A stretch of 20,086 bases of DNA. Source: Gaiellasilicea sp035556515 (GTDB lineage Bacteria > Actinomycetota > Thermoleophilia > Gaiellales > Gaiellaceae). This document shows positions 1 through 7,578 of this stretch, piece after piece. The notes under the pieces are model-generated. The model was not told where the DNA came from. It saw only the letters and a program-made list of their open reading frames with translations, and did no database searches. Where the stretch lies: contig DATMEO010000139.1 in NCBI GenBank assembly GCA_035556515.1, positions 1 to 20,086 on the forward strand. Direction: 5' to 3'. Each line of letters starts with the position of its first letter. The first letter of the stretch is position 1. The translations under genes and the position numbers were made by a program.

Positions 1-148
1 CCACGTGTATGCGGACATCGTCGTCATGCGAGCGGACGGCGGCGGCCGGAAGGTGCTCGCGCGCGGCGACTACGTCGGCGTCTCGCCGTCTGCAGCGGCC
101 GCATCTTCGTCGTGCCGGTCGACGGCGGCGAGGCCCGCCCGGTCAGCC
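1..148. repeat. Scrambled partial duplication of the propeller gene
   Basis: Bases 1-87 are identical to 338-424, and bases 85-148 are identical to 609-672. The two source pieces are joined at a 3-bp GCC microhomology (85-87), which skips 425-608. The two parts fall in different frames from each other and from the downstream gene, so the block cannot extend the propeller as a clean repeat. From 149 the sequence becomes unique again and in frame. The identity appears perfect over both pieces, which suggests a very recent event or an assembly/chimera artefact at a contig edge. Confidence 0.85.
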
Positions 149-716
149 CTCAGTCCAGGACTTCTTGAACACAAGTCCCTCGTGGTCGCCGGACGGTGAT
201 CTCATCGTCTTCGAGCAGGACGAGTCGCTGTACACGATGTCGCCGGACGGCGGCGACCTCGAGGTCCTCGGCTCCGGATCGACTCCGCGCTGGACACCGG
301 ACGGTCGAATCGTATTCACGAATGGCTACGACCAGAACCACGTGTATGCGGACATCGTCGTCATGCGAGCGGACGGCGGCGGCCGGAAGGTGCTCGCGCG
401 CGGCGACTACGTCGGCGTCTCGCCAGACGGGCGAACCCTCGCCTACTCCGGGCCAGGCGGAACTCAGCCCGCCGCGAACAAGCGCGCCGTCTACGTCATG
501 CCGCTCGACGGTGGCGAGCGCCGTCGAGTCACGGACGACGGGTATGGGCCGATCTGGTCGCCTGACGGCGACTACCTCGCCTTTACGCGGATCACCGAAT
601 GCGGCCATGCCGTCTGCAGCGGCCGCATCTTCGTCGTGCCGGTCGACGGCGGCGAGGCCCGCCCGGTCAGCCAGCTGATCGGCGACCCGGGTGGCGCCGT
701 CGCCTGGATCAGGTAG
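9..716 (+). CDS. PD40/TolB-like beta-propeller protein, 3' part with disrupted 5' end
   Basis: The protein read in the frame ending at 716 carries at least four PD40 (WD40-like) blades, marked by SWSPDG, RWTPDG, GVSPDG and IWSPDG, each followed by a hydrophobic beta strand; linkers such as MRADGGG, MPLDGGE and VPVDGGE repeat with the same spacing. Such propellers are usually periplasmic or extracytoplasmic binding modules related to the TolB C-terminal domain; the ligand cannot be told. Propeller-like sequence in this frame starts only near base 149 (around NTSPSWSPDG). The first ~46 residues come from a scrambled copy of downstream sequence read in the wrong frame, so the ATG at 9 is unlikely to be the real start. 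The reading frame stays open to the left edge. The gene is best regarded as 5'-truncated or damaged, either genuinely or by an assembly join. No signal peptide is visible. Confidence 0.7.
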   Translation: MRTSSSCERTAAAGRCSRAATTSASRRLQRPHLRRAGRRRRGPPGQPSVQDFLNTSPSWSPDGDLIVFEQDESLYTMSPDGGDLEVLGSGSTPRWTPDGRIVFTNGYDQNHVYADIVVMRADGGGRKVLARGDYVGVSPDGRTLAYSGPGGTQPAANKRAVYVMPLDGGERRRVTDDGYGPIWSPDGDYLAFTRITECGHAVCSGRIFVVPVDGGEARPVSQLIGDPGGAVAWIR

Positions 717-750
717 CGCTCTCACCTCTGGGCCGCGGTAGCGTCCGCCC

Positions 751-1905
751 ATGAGCGACGGGCCTAGCGAGCACGAGCACCGCGTCACGCCGCTCGAGCT
801 GTTCTTCGACCTCGTGTTCGTGTTCGCGTTCACGCAGGTGACGACGCTGATGTCGGACGACCCGACGTGGGGCGGGCTCGGCGACGGCCTGCTGGTCCTC
901 GCTGCGCTGTGGTGGGCCTGGGCGGGCTACGCGTGGCTGACGAACACCGTCGACCCGGACGAGGGAGCGGTGCGCGGCGCGATGCTGGTTGCGATCACCG
1001 CGATGTTCGTCGCTGCGCTGGTCGTTCCCGACGCGTTCGGCCTGCACGGCGTCCTCTTCGGGGTTGCGTTCCTGATCGTGCGCGTCATGCACGTGGCGCT
1101 CTTCGCGCTCGCCGGACGTGGCGACCGCGACCTGCTCGAGGCCGTGCTCCGGATCGCTCCCTCGACGGTGGCGGGAGCGGGGCTGATCATCGCCGCCGGG
1201 TTCGTCGACGGCGGGCTCAAACCGTTGCTCTGGCTGACCGCGCTGGCGGTTGACTACTTGGGTCCGCTCCTGAGCGGCACGAGTGGTTGGCGCGTCCACC
1301 CCGGCCACTTCGCCGAGCGTCACGGGCTGATCCTGATCATCGCGCTCGGCGAGGCTCTGATCGCAATCGGAGTCGGCGTGGGCGACACGAGGATCAGCGC
1401 CGGTGTGATCCTGACGGCAGTCCTGGGGCTCGTCGTCGCGACGTCGATGTGGCTGGCGTACTTCGACTTCTTCTCGATTCGCGCGGAGCAGATGCTGACC
1501 GACCGAAGCGGCGCAGAACGCAATGCCGTCGCGCGCGACGTGTTCAGCTACCTGCACCTGCCGCTGGTCGTCGGCATCGTCCTCGTCGCGCTCGCGCTGA
1601 AGAAGACCCTCGCCCACGTCGGCGACCCCCTCGAGACAATTCCGGCGCTCGGCCTCTTCGGCGGCTCGGCGCTCTACCTGCTCGCGTACGCGGCGATCCG
1701 GCTGCGCGTGGCGCGCACGCTCAGCCGGGGCCGCTTCCTCACCGCGATCATCTTCGTCGCGTTGCTGCCGGCCGCGGTCGCCATCCCGGCGCTCGCGGCG
1801 CTCGCGCTCGCGACTGCGGTCTGGGTTGCGCTGCACGCCTACGAGCTGATCTGGTGGCGCGAAGCCCGCGCCGACACGCGCGCGCAGCGCTTCCAGGAAG
1901 CATGA
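751..1905 (+). CDS. ltrA: Low temperature requirement protein A (LtrA) family membrane protein
   Basis: The 384-aa product begins with the LtrA family hallmark: TPLELFFDLVFVFAFTQVT near residues 11-29, followed by WWAWAGYAWLTNTVDPDE and a long series of hydrophobic segments making it an integral membrane protein of roughly ten helices. A second conserved stretch, HFAERHGLILIIALGEALI, lies near residue 190, including the conserved RHGL and the G-E-A/S pair. LtrA was named from a Listeria mutant unable to grow at low temperature, but its biochemical role is unknown. The ATG at 751 is kept because the family motif starts ten codons later; no strong Shine-Dalgarno sequence precedes it. The propeller gene ends 34 bp upstream. 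Length and composition are ordinary for the family. Confidence 0.9.
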   Translation: MSDGPSEHEHRVTPLELFFDLVFVFAFTQVTTLMSDDPTWGGLGDGLLVLAALWWAWAGYAWLTNTVDPDEGAVRGAMLVAITAMFVAALVVPDAFGLHGVLFGVAFLIVRVMHVALFALAGRGDRDLLEAVLRIAPSTVAGAGLIIAAGFVDGGLKPLLWLTALAVDYLGPLLSGTSGWRVHPGHFAERHGLILIIALGEALIAIGVGVGDTRISAGVILTAVLGLVVATSMWLAYFDFFSIRAEQMLTDRSGAERNAVARDVFSYLHLPLVVGIVLVALALKKTLAHVGDPLETIPALGLFGGSALYLLAYAAIRLRVARTLSRGRFLTAIIFVALLPAAVAIPALAALALATAVWVALHAYELIWWREARADTRAQRFQEA

Positions 1906-1938
1906 CCGTGGACATCGCTCGGCTGAGGGATCAGACCC

Positions 1939-1953
1939 GGCGCGGCTCGCGCC
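1939..1953 (+). other. Short GC hairpin before the pilin-like gene
   Basis: GGCGCG-GCT-CGCGCC forms a perfect 6-bp stem with a 3-nt loop, ending 12 nt before the ATG at 1966. No U-tract follows, so it is not a convincing intrinsic terminator. It could limit read-through from ltrA or mask the start of the next gene, which lacks a recognisable Shine-Dalgarno sequence. Confidence 0.35.
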
Positions 1954-1965
1954 GACAGCCCAATC

Positions 1966-2589
1966 ATGCGCCGCCGCCGCATCACCGCGCTTCTGCTCGC
2001 GCTCCTGGCGATCGCTCCGGCGTACGCGGCGGCGAGCTCGGAGACGGTGCCACAGGCGGCCAAGGCAGTGCGGTCGGCGATCCCCGCGATCGAGGCGTAT
2101 CGCGCCGACCGCGGAACGTACGTCGGCCTGACGCTGGCCAGGATCCGCGCGTACGACAGGGCTGTCCGCGGTGTCGCCGTCAAGCGGGCTGCGAAGAACG
2201 GGTACTGCCTGCAGAGCACGGCACCCGGGCCGGTCGTTCACTACGACGGCCCTCGCGGCCCTGTTCGGAAGGGTCGTTGTGGTGTCCGCGGCGCTGTCGT
2301 CGCCCAGCCTGCACCCAAGCCGCCCGCTACCAGTGACGCCGCGGCGACCGCGCAAACCCGCTTGCGCGCGGCAGTCCCCGCGATCGAGGTCTACGCCGCC
2401 GACAACGGTGGCTACACAGGCCTGACGCTGGCGAAGATCCGCGTCTGGGACTACGGCGTCCAGGGGATCAGCGTCGTGTGGGCGCAGCGCAGCGAGTACT
2501 GCATCCAGAGCACGGTCGGCGCCGTGACCTACCACCTGCGAGGGCCCGCGCACTCTGTCGCGCCCGGTCGCTGCCCGGCCGCGCCCTAA
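1966..2589 (+). CDS. Secreted protein with two tandem pilin-like domains
   Basis: The 207-aa product has an N-terminal Sec-type signal: MRRRR, then a hydrophobic stretch (about residues 6-20) and likely cleavage after the AYA at 19-21. Two homologous units follow. Unit 1 (about 31-105) has IPAIEAYRADRGTYVGLTLA, GYC and GRC; unit 2 (about 128-203) has VPAIEVYAADNGGYTGLTLA, EYC and GRC. Each unit keeps two cysteines (81/105 and 179/203), suggesting one disulfide per unit. The pattern 'AIExYxADxGxYxGLTLxxIR ... YCxxST ... GxC' is that of the globular C-terminal part of actinobacterial type IV pilin-like proteins, as I recall it. The class III prepilin leader and long alpha1 helix are missing, so this is unlikely to be assembled as a normal pilin. 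A Pro/Ala linker (about 111-127) joins the units. It is convergent with the FAD gene downstream. The function is unknown. Confidence 0.75.
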   Translation: MRRRRITALLLALLAIAPAYAAASSETVPQAAKAVRSAIPAIEAYRADRGTYVGLTLARIRAYDRAVRGVAVKRAAKNGYCLQSTAPGPVVHYDGPRGPVRKGRCGVRGAVVAQPAPKPPATSDAAATAQTRLRAAVPAIEVYAADNGGYTGLTLAKIRVWDYGVQGISVVWAQRSEYCIQSTVGAVTYHLRGPAHSVAPGRCPAAP

Positions 2590-2753
2590 GAGCGCGTTTC
2601 GAAATGAAGCCTTGAGCAGGCGGGCCGCGCTGGGCGGCACGATCGCGGCGTCCTCAGTCGCCCCGATAGCTCCACTATCGGGGCTCCCTGCGTCCTTGCG
2701 CTCGCACCACCCAGCCCGTCCCGACGGCGAAGCGTCATTCCGAAACGCGCTCT
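2589..2753. repeat. 165-bp near-palindromic (MITE/REP-like) intergenic element
   Basis: The ends are inverted: AGAGCGCGTTTCGAAATGA (2589-2607) pairs with the reverse complement of 2735-2753, 18 of 19 positions. The centre is a perfect 10-bp hairpin, GCCCCGATAG-CTCCA-CTATCGGGGC (2660-2684). Outer and inner repeats share the same centre (about 2671-2672), and the sequence between them is weakly complementary too (CTGGGCGGCACGA against CTGGGTGGTGCGA in the reverse complement), so the whole element can fold as one long imperfect hairpin. It fills the entire gap between two convergent genes, and each end overlaps a stop codon (TAA at 2587-2589; TAG on the minus strand at 2752-2754). No ORF of its own is supported. 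It may act as a bidirectional terminator and may be a mobile miniature element. No clear target-site duplication is seen and no second copy is in the window. Confidence 0.75.
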
Positions 2754-4143
2754 AAGGAGCGACGTTGTGGTTGAGGTGGAGCAGGTTCTCGGGATCCCAC
2801 TCGCGCTTGAGCTTGCGTAGCCGCTCGTACTTCGCCGGGCCGCCGTACGCCGCCAGCTTGCGCGCCTCGGTCACGTCGCCGCCGATTGCGTTGACGTAGA
2901 CCGCGCCGGTCGTCCAGGGTGTGAGCGTCGCTGCGAAGCTCCGGGTCCAGTCGCGGTGGATTGCGTCCTCGTCCGGGTCGGTCCACTGGGTTGCGACCCA
3001 GACCGCCCAGGGTGCCGACCGGTCTCCGAACGCGGTTGCGTCGGCCGGCACGCGCGCGGTCTCGCCGCCCATCGGGAAGATCAGGATCTCGGTCAGCGGC
3101 GAGCTCGTGCTGCCGCCTCCGGCGACCAACGCCTCGATGACGCCGTCGGAGAGGTCGGCCAGGTAGTCGCCGCGCTCCCAGTAGCGGTGACCGTGCGGAT
3201 CGACGTCGTCGAGCGCCGCCTGCAGCGCGGTGTAGGGGATCGGCCCGTGCATGTTCGCGAAGGGCGACCCGAAGGAGGTGAGCGGCTCGAGCAGCGCCGG
3301 ACCGCGGTCGAGGTCGGTGCAGAAGGGGACGACGGCGAGCACCGGCGTGCCCCAGCGCTCCGGCGGGTACGGCGGCGCCGGCGGCACGTGCGTCAGCACG
3401 AGCCAGAGCGAGACCTCGTCGGGCGCGTCGACGAAGTAGTCCCGGGCGTTGCGGAGTACGGCCGGCGCGTCGTCGAGCTCGTAGAGGAGCGGTCCGCCGA
3501 GGACGAGCGGGCCGACGTCGTGCAGCCGGTACTCGAAGGAGACGACGACGCCGAAGTTGCCGGAGCCGCCGCGCAGCCCCCAGAAGAGGTCGGGATGCTC
3601 GGTCTCGGAAGCCGTCACGAGCCGGCCGTCCGCCGTGACCAGTTCGACCGAGAGGAGGCTGTCGATCGTCAGGCCGTACTGGCGCGAGAGCCAGCCGATG
3701 CCGCCCCCGAGCGTGAGCCCTGCGATGCCCGTGTGCGAGATCTGGCCGCCGGGGACGGCGAGCCCGTGCGCCTGCGTCTCCCGGTCGACGTCGCCCCAGA
3801 GCGCGCCCGCCTGCGCGCGAGCGACCTTCGCCTGCGGGTCGACCCAGACGGCCCGCATGCGGGAGAAGTCGAGGATGATGCCGCCGTCGACGGTCGAATA
3901 GCCCGCGGAGGAGTGGCCGCCGCCGCGCACCGCCAGCTCGGTTCCCGTCTCGCGCGCGTAGTCGACCACGGCGACGACGTCGACTGCGCCCTGCACCTGC
4001 GCAATCGCCGCGGGCCGGCGGTCGATCATCCCGTTCCAGACGAGGCGGGCCTCGTCGTAGGCCGCGTCGCCGGGTGTGATCAGCTCGCCGCGGAGCTGCT
4101 CCGCGAGTGTTGCCAGTGGGTTGGTCTGGGGCATGGTGGTCAT
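2752..4143 (-). CDS. FAD-linked oxidoreductase of the PCMH/BBE family
   Basis: The 463-aa protein has the PCMH-type FAD-binding domain (about residues 35-210) with RGGGHSSAG, whose His77 is the expected site of 8-alpha-histidyl FAD attachment, then TGIAGLTLGGGIGWLSRQYG and DLFWGLRGGSGNFGVV. The C-terminal BBE motif ends NLLHLNHNVAP. The cysteine that gives bicovalent flavin in berberine-bridge-type relatives is absent (PGGQISHTGIAG in its place), so single-bond FAD attachment is expected. Such enzymes oxidise alcohols, sugars or secondary metabolites with O2; the substrate cannot be read from sequence. The ATG at 4143 is preceded by AAAGGAG six nt upstream. It is divergent from the PadR gene, and twin operators lie over its promoter, so it is very probably the PadR target. 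Its TAG overlaps the palindromic element downstream. Confidence 0.9.
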   Translation of the reverse strand: MTTMPQTNPLATLAEQLRGELITPGDAAYDEARLVWNGMIDRRPAAIAQVQGAVDVVAVVDYARETGTELAVRGGGHSSAGYSTVDGGIILDFSRMRAVWVDPQAKVARAQAGALWGDVDRETQAHGLAVPGGQISHTGIAGLTLGGGIGWLSRQYGLTIDSLLSVELVTADGRLVTASETEHPDLFWGLRGGSGNFGVVVSFEYRLHDVGPLVLGGPLLYELDDAPAVLRNARDYFVDAPDEVSLWLVLTHVPPAPPYPPERWGTPVLAVVPFCTDLDRGPALLEPLTSFGSPFANMHGPIPYTALQAALDDVDPHGHRYWERGDYLADLSDGVIEALVAGGGSTSSPLTEILIFPMGGETARVPADATAFGDRSAPWAVWVATQWTDPDEDAIHRDWTRSFAATLTPWTTGAVYVNAIGGDVTEARKLAAYGGPAKYERLRKLKREWDPENLLHLNHNVAP

Positions 4144-4162
4144 CGCTCGCTCCTTTCGCTAA

Positions 4163-4199
4163 ACTCTCTTTAGGAGTCTTATAAACTCTCATTAGGAGT
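4163..4199. promoter_or_regulatory. Twin palindromic operators, likely PadR binding sites
   Basis: Two 15-bp imperfect palindromes, ACTCTCTTTAGGAGT (4163-4177) and ACTCTCATTAGGAGT (4185-4199), differ at one base and are spaced 22 bp apart, about two helical turns, so dimers would bind the same face. The second fills the spacer between -35 and -10 of the FAD-gene promoter; the first covers its probable start of transcription. The second also contains the AGGAG (4194-4198) that is the ribosome binding site of padR, so binding could repress both genes. That PadR binds here is an inference from adjacency and symmetry. Confidence 0.8.
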
Positions 4200-4206
4200 T
4201 AGTCAA
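4178..4206 (-). promoter_or_regulatory. Sigma70-type promoter of the FAD oxidoreductase
   Basis: On the minus strand, TTGACT (complement of 4201-4206) is followed after exactly 17 nt by TATAAG (complement of 4178-4183). Both hexamers match the consensus at five of six positions. The start of transcription would fall around 4171, and the AAAGGAG ribosome binding site lies further downstream. On the plus strand the same AT-rich core gives TATAAA (4180-4185), which could serve as the -10 of the divergent padR gene, but no good plus-strand -35 is seen. Confidence 0.75.
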
Positions 4207-4764
4207 GTGAAAGGGCCCGCAATCGCCGGCGACCTCAACAACGTGTCGTACGTGACGCTCGCGCTGATCGGCGACGGCGGCGCATCGCCGCAGGATCTCG
4301 TCGAGATGAACCGCAGCGGCGGCGCGATCTTCTACGCCGTCGCGGCCTCGCGCCTCTACGCGGAGCCGAAGCGCCTGGAGCGGCTCGGCTACGTCACCTC
4401 GGAGAAGCGCCCCGGCAAGACGCGGGAGCGCTCGTTCTACACGCTCACCGACAGCGGCCGGCGGGCGCTCCGCGAGTGGATCCTGGAGCCGCCGTCGCTG
4501 CCGCGGATCCAGAACGAGGCGGTGCCCAAGCTGATGTCGGGCGACATCCTCGGCGACGACGAGCAGCTGCTCGAGGTGCTGCTGACGCTGCGAGGGGAGA
4601 TCGAAGGACAGCAGGCGAAGCTCGACGTCGCCCGCGAGCGGCTGGAGCAGCTGCCCCACCGGCGGAGCTATCTGCTCCTGGTCTCCGATCTCGGCAACCG
4701 CCTGCTCCAGGTCCAGCGCGACTGGCTCGACGAGGTCGAGCGGGAGCTGGGCCGGTCCAAGTAG
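4207..4764 (+). CDS. PadR family transcriptional regulator
   Basis: The 185-aa protein has the PadR winged-helix domain in its first ~95 residues (YVTLALIGDGGASPQDLVEM, then LYAEPKRLERLGYVTSEKR and ERSFYTLTDSGRRAL), followed by a helical C-terminal dimerisation region of the AphA/Vir type (REWILEPPSLPRIQNEAVPKLM onward). PadR proteins are usually repressors released by small aromatic or other hydrophobic ligands. The GTG at 4207 is chosen because AGGAG at 4194-4198 sits eight nt upstream. It is divergent from the FAD oxidoreductase with 63 bp between them holding paired operators, which points to control of that gene and of itself. The large LuxR gene begins 33 bp downstream in the same direction and could be cotranscribed, though nothing ties it to the same function. 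Confidence 0.9.
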   Translation: MKGPAIAGDLNNVSYVTLALIGDGGASPQDLVEMNRSGGAIFYAVAASRLYAEPKRLERLGYVTSEKRPGKTRERSFYTLTDSGRRALREWILEPPSLPRIQNEAVPKLMSGDILGDDEQLLEVLLTLRGEIEGQQAKLDVARERLEQLPHRRSYLLLVSDLGNRLLQVQRDWLDEVERELGRSK

Positions 4765-4797
4765 CGGCGGCTGACTTTCGCGATCCACCCTGTCACG

Positions 4798-7578
4798 ATG
4801 GGTGGCCGAATGGCAGTCGAGGTCGTCGGCAGGGACGAGGAGCTCAGCTCGCTGTCTGCGTTCCTCGACCGGCGCGCGGACGAGCAGGGGCCGATCGCGC
4901 TCGCGCTGGAGGGCGAAGCCGGAATCGGCAAGTCGACACTCTGGCGCGCGGCGGTCGAGGATGCGCGTCGGCGTGGGCTCCGCGTGCTCTCGTCCCGTCC
5001 GGCCGAGTCGGAGCGCGGGCTCGCGTACGCGGGGCTCGGCGACCTGTTCGACGGCGCCCTCGATGAGGTGCTGTCGAGCCTGACGCCGCCGCGGCGGCGG
5101 GCGCTCGAGGTGGTGCTGCTCGTCGAGGACGCGGTCGGGCGGCCCGTCGACCAGCGGGCGCTCGGCGTCGCCGTCCGCAGCGCGTTGGAGCTCCTCGCAG
5201 AAGATGGGCTCGTCCTCGCGGTCGACGACCTCCAGTGGCTCGACGCCTCCTCCGCGAGCGCGCTCGGGTTCGCGCTCCGGCGGCTGACGGAGGCGAACAT
5301 CGTCTTGCTCTGGACACGGCGGCTCGGCGAGCCGGGGCAGTCGACGGCGGTCGAGGACGCACTCGACGCCGACCGGATCGAACGTGTCCAGGTCGGGCCG
5401 CTCAGCGTCGGCGCCACACACCAGGTGCTGCGCAGCCTGCTCGCCGGCGGCCTGCCGCGGCCGACGCTGCTCCGGCTGCACGAGGTGTCGGGCGGCAATC
5501 CGTTCTACGCGCTCGAGCTCGCCCGTGCGCTCGGCAGCGAGGGTGCGATCCGGGACCCGACGCAGCCGCTGCCGGTGCCCGAGCGGCTGGAGGAGCTCGT
5601 CTCCGCCCGCCTCGACGGCTTCACCGGCGTCACGCACGACGCACTGGTGCTGGCGTCCGCGGACGCGCGTCTGACACCTGCGCAGCTCGCGGGCGCGGGG
5701 ATCGAGCAGGACGCGCTCGACCCGGCGCTCGGCGAGCACGTGATCGAGGTCGCCGGCGGCACGATCCGCTTCACGCACCCGCTGCTGGCGTCCGTCCTCT
5801 ACCAGGAGCTGCCCGCGAGCGAGCGGCAGCGCGCCCACCGGCGCCTGGCCGAGCTCACCGAGGATCCGCTCGCCCGCGCGCGGCATCTCGCGCTCTCGAC
5901 CGACGTGCCCGACGCCCAGCTCGCCGCTCAGCTCGAGGCTGCCGCCGGGGCCGCGGCTGCGCAGGGCGCGCCGACCGTCGCCGGCGAGCTGGGGGAGCAC
6001 GCCGTGCGGCTGACGCCGCCGGGGAACGGCGCCATCCTCGATCGTCGCGTGGCCGCCGCAGCGCGTGCACACCTCGCGGCCGGCGAGGTGGAGCGCGGGC
6101 GGGCGCTTGCGGCCGAGCTTGCGGCACGGGCGGAGACGGGCGCGGGGCGAGCCGAGGCGATCGTCCTGCTCGCGGACGGCGAGGACATGCCACGCGCCGT
6201 CCCCTTGCTGAAGCAGGCGCTGCTCGAGCCCGGGACGCCGGCCGCGCTGCGGGCGTCGATCCACCAGCGGCTGAGTCTGGACGTGCGGTTCCTGGAGGGG
6301 CTCGACGCCGCGGAGGAGCACGCACTCGCAGCGGTCGAGCTGGCCGAGCAGGTGGGAGACGCGGGCCTTCGCGCGTCGGCCCTCGGCGGGCTCGCCCTGA
6401 TTCAGCTCAACGCGGGCAGGCCGGGCGCGCTCGAGCTCGCCGAGGAGGCCTACCGGCTCGTCTCCGGTGCCAAGCCCTCGCAAGCCACGGCCGACGCCGG
6501 CTTCTCGCTCGCGCACGCCCTGCTCTGGTCGGCCCAGTTCGAGCGCGCGCGAGCACTCCTCGAGACCCTCCACGCGGACTGGAGCGAGCGGGACGAGCGA
6601 ATGGCGGCGTACGCGCTCTGGTATCTCGCGATGGTCGAGCTGCGCACGGGGAACTACGTCCTGGCGGAGCAGCGCGCCCTGCAGTCACGTCAGCTGAACG
6701 GCCCGTACGTGCGCGACGACGCCGCGTCCCCGACGAGCCTGTTCCCGCTGACCCTCATTGCCGCGCACCGCGGAGACCTCGCGCGCGCCCGTGAGCTCGC
6801 GGAGCAGGGGTGCCGGCTGTCGGAGCTGCACGCCGTGCGCCTGCACGGGCCGTTGGCGACGCTCGGCACGGTCGAGCTCTGGAGTGGCAATGCGGCCGCA
6901 GCCGTCGACCGCTTCCGGGTGGTGGAGGAGATGACGGACGCTGCGGACGGAGCAGAGCCGACCATGCAGCTGTGGCGGTCCGAGCAGGTCGAGGCGCTGC
7001 TGGAGCTCGGCCTCGTCGACGAGGCGGCCGTCCGACTCGACGCGTGGGAGGCGGGATCGCGCCGGCTCGGCCGCGCCTGGACCCTCGCGCACGCAACGCG
7101 CTGCCGCGGCCTCGTCGCGTCCGCGCGCGGCGACGTCGAGGCGGCGGTGCGTCTCTTCGCCGACGCGGTCGAGCAGCACGAGGCAGTGGGCGACCCGTTC
7201 GGCCGGGCGCGGGCGCTGCTCGCGCTCGGTGTCACGCGGCGGCGGGCGCGGCAGAAGCGGCCGGCCCGCGAGGCGATCGAGCAGGCGCGGGCCGCGTTCG
7301 AGAAGCTCGGCGCCGAGGGCTGGGCCGCGCGGGCGCGCGAGGAGCTCGGCGCGATCGGCGGGCGCACGCGCCAGGAGGGGCTGACGCCCGCGGAGCGGCG
7401 CGTCGCCGACCTGGTCGCGAACGGGCGGACGAACGCGGAGGTCGCGGCGGCGCTCTTCCTCGCCGAGCGCACCGTCGCAAGCCATCTCACGCACGTCTAC
7501 GCCAAGCTGGGCGTGCGCTCGCGCACGGAGCTCGCCCGCAAGCTCGCGGAGACCGAGAGCGTGGTGCCGACGCGCTGA
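4798..7578 (+). CDS. LAL-type LuxR regulator (AAA ATPase, TPR-like region, LuxR HTH)
   Basis: The 926-aa length and domain order are those of large ATP-binding regulators of the LuxR family (MalT-like signal-transduction ATPases). Residues 39-47 are the Walker A loop GEAGIGKST (Lys45) within an AAA_16 module; LAVDDLQWLD (about 140-149) is Walker B; GGNPFYALELARAL follows near residue 232. Residues about 370-850 are Ala/Leu-rich helical repeats of TPR type, the usual sensor region. The LuxR helix-turn-helix is at about 861-917 (LTPAERRVADLVANGRTNAE, then RTVASHLTHVYAKLGVRSR). The start is either 4798 or the in-frame ATG at 4810, both lacking a strong ribosome binding site. Ligand and targets are unknown; the adjacent FAD gene and the downstream GST-led operon are candidates only by position. 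Confidence 0.92.
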   Translation: MGGRMAVEVVGRDEELSSLSAFLDRRADEQGPIALALEGEAGIGKSTLWRAAVEDARRRGLRVLSSRPAESERGLAYAGLGDLFDGALDEVLSSLTPPRRRALEVVLLVEDAVGRPVDQRALGVAVRSALELLAEDGLVLAVDDLQWLDASSASALGFALRRLTEANIVLLWTRRLGEPGQSTAVEDALDADRIERVQVGPLSVGATHQVLRSLLAGGLPRPTLLRLHEVSGGNPFYALELARALGSEGAIRDPTQPLPVPERLEELVSARLDGFTGVTHDALVLASADARLTPAQLAGAGIEQDALDPALGEHVIEVAGGTIRFTHPLLASVLYQELPASERQRAHRRLAELTEDPLARARHLALSTDVPDAQLAAQLEAAAGAAAAQGAPTVAGELGEHAVRLTPPGNGAILDRRVAAAARAHLAAGEVERGRALAAELAARAETGAGRAEAIVLLADGEDMPRAVPLLKQALLEPGTPAALRASIHQRLSLDVRFLEGLDAAEEHALAAVELAEQVGDAGLRASALGGLALIQLNAGRPGALELAEEAYRLVSGAKPSQATADAGFSLAHALLWSAQFERARALLETLHADWSERDERMAAYALWYLAMVELRTGNYVLAEQRALQSRQLNGPYVRDDAASPTSLFPLTLIAAHRGDLARARELAEQGCRLSELHAVRLHGPLATLGTVELWSGNAAAAVDRFRVVEEMTDAADGAEPTMQLWRSEQVEALLELGLVDEAAVRLDAWEAGSRRLGRAWTLAHATRCRGLVASARGDVEAAVRLFADAVEQHEAVGDPFGRARALLALGVTRRRARQKRPAREAIEQARAAFEKLGAEGWAARAREELGAIGGRTRQEGLTPAERRVADLVANGRTNAEVAAALFLAERTVASHLTHVYAKLGVRSRTELARKLAETESVVPTR

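Noticed and set aside
1939..1953. Hairpin as an intrinsic terminator of ltrA
   Set aside because: There is no T-tract after the stem and it lies only 12 nt before the next start codon; kept only as a low-confidence structure.
709..2640. 643-codon open frame on the minus strand opposite LtrA and the pilin-like gene
   Set aside because: It is Arg/Glu/Asp-rich, low-complexity antisense of two well-supported genes; long open antisense frames are expected at this GC content.
4192..6573. 793-codon open frame on the minus strand opposite padR and the LuxR gene
   Set aside because: It has no domain pattern, is an Arg/Glu/Gln-rich shadow of two clear plus-strand genes, and would start inside the operator region.
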